A stretch of 64,000 nucleotides of DNA from Glycomyces tenuis DSM 44171 (GTDB lineage: Bacteria > Actinomycetota > Actinomycetes > Mycobacteriales > Micromonosporaceae): the NCBI RefSeq assembly GCF_000427885.1, contig NZ_ATYW01000023.1:62001-126000 (forward strand). The letters are read 5' to 3'. The translations under genes and the position numbers were made by a program. This document shows positions 62,701 through 64,000 of the stretch, one piece after another. How positions within the stretch are numbered: the stretch's first letter is position 1; each line of letters opens with the position of its first letter. The notes below the pieces were generated by a model, which saw nothing but the letters and a program-made list of their open reading frames with translations, searched no databases and was not told the DNA's origin.

Positions 62701-64000
62701 TGGGCGCCGGGCGTGACCGGCCAACGCGCCGCAGACCTCAGGCACCGCCCAGTCGTCGGGGTTGGCGCGCAGCCAGGCCACCCCGCACCGCACCATTTTT
62801 CGCTCCTCGTCCAGCTCAAGGTGCTTGGAGCGGATCTGGAGCGTTCGGACCAGAACGGAACGGATCACGGGTTCGATGGCATGCGTTTCCAGCCAGGGCA
62901 GCAGGTGCGGAAGCCAAGCGGCGACCGCGTCCCGGTTGCACACGTGCGAGGCGACGCTCCAGGAGGCACTGCTGTCGCCGTTGGCTTCGAGCCATTCGAA
63001 CGCGAAGGGCAGCGCCTCGCGAAAGTGGTTCTCGCGTCGGACGGGGTCCTTGAGCAACGCCCGGAGCACGAACTTCGCGTCTTCGGTCCTGCTGTTGCGT
63101 CGCAGCCAGTCCCGTGCCGCCGACAGCACGTCGTCCCGTTGTCGCGGTGTGAGCTTCTTGTTGATGATCAGCGGTGCCAGCACCCGCGTCCCGCCTGGGC
63201 CATCGTGCCTGGAGATCCAGTCCAATGCCCGTTCGACGACGAGGTGAAGATCCGGCTTGGGCAGTGAGCGGTCACGGATGAGCGCGCCGAGGACGGGAGC
63301 GGCGGCGTCGGTGTGGTCCTCGGTCCACCGTATGGCGGTGTCGCGAACCTGCCTCGCCCACTGCTGGTCTGGGGAACGACGCCCGAGAGCGGCCGCGAGC
63401 AGCGGGCCGTCCGGTGCTCCGAGGTCACCGGAGAGCAGGTCGGCGGCCAGAGTGCGCCAGTCCGCGGGAATCTGGGCCGGCTTGGGAAGCGCGGCGAGGC
63501 TCGCCTCGAGACGAGACCGGCCGACCGCGGGGTCCGTTTCGCTGGAGAGGTACTGATGCGAAAGCGTCTTCAAATGGTCCGAAGCGATCGCGTACCACGG
63601 TGGCCCCTCGAGCATGGCGGGGATCAGTCCGACCTCGTCGCCCCGCTGGGCCTCGAATGCGACGGCGAGTACGCCGATCGCTCTCCCGTGCTGCTCGACC
63701 CAGTCGTGGCACTTGGCTTTGAGCAGCGACTTCAAACCCTCGTGGGGGTAAGCGTCCACCAGACGCCGAATGCCGTCGATGAGTCTGCGCGCCGACACCG
63801 GATCGTCGAGAGCGGCCTGGAAGATCCACTCCGCGGTCGTCGAGAGCGCCTCGCCGTCGGGTGCCAGCAGGGCTCGGGCCAGCATCTCGTCGGCGATCAC
63901 CGGGTGCAGGGGATGCGCGCTGCCGTCGTGTTCCTCCAGCCACCCGCGGCTGACGAGCAGGCCGACCAGTGCGTCCGCTTTCTCGGGGCTTCCCGCGTGC
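59734..64000 (-). CDS. Giant alpha-solenoid protein, STAND/NACHT-like C-terminal part (incomplete)
   Basis: The gene enters from beyond the right edge, so the N-terminus is missing; more than 1,420 residues are visible. The earliest part (EKADALVGLLVSRGWLEEHD...LHPVIADEML) looks like the winged helix that follows the ATPase in STAND proteins. Then comes a superhelix of about twenty degenerate units of 36-38 residues, each like ALxWLExH...VLxxLL...LTxxQR; examples end in WISRH, WLRRN, WLEANG, WLENRS and WLEIHA. The C-terminus is acidic (EDDADEEAWGVV). A signalling ATPase with a ligand-sensing solenoid is the best reading, such as prokaryotic immune NTPases; a structural repeat protein is the alternative. 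Codon use is less GC-biased than in neighbours, consistent with transfer. It lies next to tRNA-Arg. Confidence 0.7.
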   Translation of the reverse strand, partial: HAGSPEKADALVGLLVSRGWLEEHDGSAHPLHPVIADEMLARALLAPDGEALSTTAEWIFQAALDDPVSARRLIDGIRRLVDAYPHEGLKSLLKAKCHDWVEQHGRAIGVLAVAFEAQRGDEVGLIPAMLEGPPWYAIASDHLKTLSHQYLSSETDPAVGRSRLEASLAALPKPAQIPADWRTLAADLLSGDLGAPDGPLLAAALGRRSPDQQWARQVRDTAIRWTEDHTDAAAPVLGALIRDRSLPKPDLHLVVERALDWISRHDGPGGTRVLAPLIINKKLTPRQRDDVLSAARDWLRRNSRTEDAKFVLRALLKDPVRRENHFREALPFAFEWLEANGDSSASWSVASHVCNRDAVAAWLPHLLPWLETHAIEPVIRSVLVRTLQIRSKHLELDEERKMVRCGVAWLRANPDDWAVPEVCGALAGHARRPGLEGKQRKYRQNQAVTSEQADEVLISVSRWIGGFGSRNINTSVVLALLGYYHAGREPTVQFSRDALDWLGHPRPVDDARKVLSLLVRRGAFDEESADEAAERVAKELESFPEFVKDTRLQAGIFRLFKKFPGAVRAPVREAFAAAAIGVAEDDDGAAEPPSIPPFDVLQHLLHIGGFEPGRRRQICLSGLRWLESNSAQDDADKIIRRLLDEPGWRGAEIQSLIDHAFEWLHRWIDAGKASPDHEGPSNVLSRLVRRPELRRADVMTALEMAERWMSGKGKRKWAAHRRIAEAFLERQDLTPDEEARYLSILLRTARSSTEWREQLLQALERGLVWLRDHADLPTASNVIGPALWRARDQGELEWDRTAVFAAAERWLRRYQRLGRAHYVLKPLLLLDREAALPDDFQNLVPFTLAYLESHAEDWYAREVFRLVCRREDLSDAQRTALVDIARVWLENRSADPEASHVLQALVRLSLTDAQLEFVLEASLAWATNMLDIIERRYESGVTKLEYHRKYEPRYLLAKLLAREGLTEAGHSRVLGVALRTHRVKPLNTEPFDWELEPDSERVAGDEPLLRHAIEHLDGMDEVVEIGPVLAEAHAFRLPAETWTAVRERSLRWLEIHASAETAGEVYFQLARTMGVSSFRASRVLPRALAWLEIHGGKRSTRTLLWSLLRRELTADQVADLLPFAEPELTDFSLTTAQSRLLASVIAQPHTPAEVAEPLVRTAIEALEYDDGRGDAARWALIDGLTRCRHLNPAQRRRVIAFVVQWGGRPKTERRAAKLFNRCLDMEGLSGAEREQLLGAVVAWADTRAMDFTAWPVIAGIGAFLEREGAVGDGRARRVEKLILTAAGQAATNPEGGVLFADVVSLRWCGDEAQRTLLSGALEWFGEHYLKSRAGAVALALWPLGLKSAERRRLVQLAALWIQEHSSAPQANELVDAIRTSAMYASLPFRTRGILDEIHARTDDASLDPSEDDADEEAWGVV

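Overview
This is a very high-GC chromosomal window from an actinomycete (phylum Actinomycetota). The evidence is GC-rich third codon positions, many GTG/TTG starts and 4-bp ATGA overlaps, a mycothiol synthase gene (mshD), probable leaderless promoters, and recognisable CebR-, IdeR/DmdR- and PhoP-type operators. The genus cannot be fixed from the sequence. The first gene and the last gene are cut by the window edges.

Left part (1-24 kb) is a polysaccharide-use region. A secreted CBM2-GH5 cellulase (216-1607) has a near-consensus CebR/CelR operator upstream. A TetR regulator faces a PQQ-type sugar dehydrogenase plus SDR operon across a paired palindromic operator. From 4.7 to 24 kb lies a glycan locus: a leftward set (ROK repressor, GH36 alpha-galactosidase, second ROK repressor) is divergent from a ten-gene rightward operon. 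That operon encodes an Opp-type ABC importer (binding protein, two permeases, two ATPases), GH42 beta-galactosidase, GH2 beta-mannosidase, a second GH36 alpha-galactosidase, an AGE-family epimerase/isomerase and a PfkB kinase. Together they read as import of galacto-manno-oligosaccharides, trimming to galactose and mannose, then mannose to fructose to fructose-6-phosphate. A palindrome sits between the -35 and -10 of the operon promoter and is the likely ROK operator.

Middle part (24-43 kb) holds unrelated small units: a RibD-like reductase, a spermidine-synthase-like protein apparently starting at AUC, a hemerythrin, a cold-shock protein preceded by an overlooked small ORF, a GMC oxidoreductase overlapping a membrane protein gene, a LAL-type LuxR regulator, an NmrA-like protein, a secreted SGNH hydrolase behind a structured leader and a 36-codon ORF, a membrane protein/histidine kinase/response regulator operon, an ECF42 sigma factor with its DGPF and VOC partners, and a DrrAB-type efflux pump with a divergent TetR.

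Right part (43-64 kb) carries tRNA-Ser(GCU), tRNA-Ser(UGA) and tRNA-Arg(ACG), an unexplained 108-bp nested hairpin, a CPBP-family membrane protein, an iron-regulated FhuF-like protein, mshD, a NUDIX hydrolase, a phosphate transporter operon (DUF47 plus Pit) beside four tandem 11-bp PHO-box units, a DinG-like helicase with an AI-2E transporter, a Cpn10-like/TyrA/DUF885 cluster, an AlkZ-like HTH_42 protein, and an RNA methyltransferase whose reading frame runs on through its whole antisense neighbour. The window ends in a very large alpha-solenoid protein (more than 1,400 residues, N-terminus outside the window) just beyond tRNA-Arg. It resembles the sensor half of STAND-type NTPases and is the best candidate here for an undescribed system.
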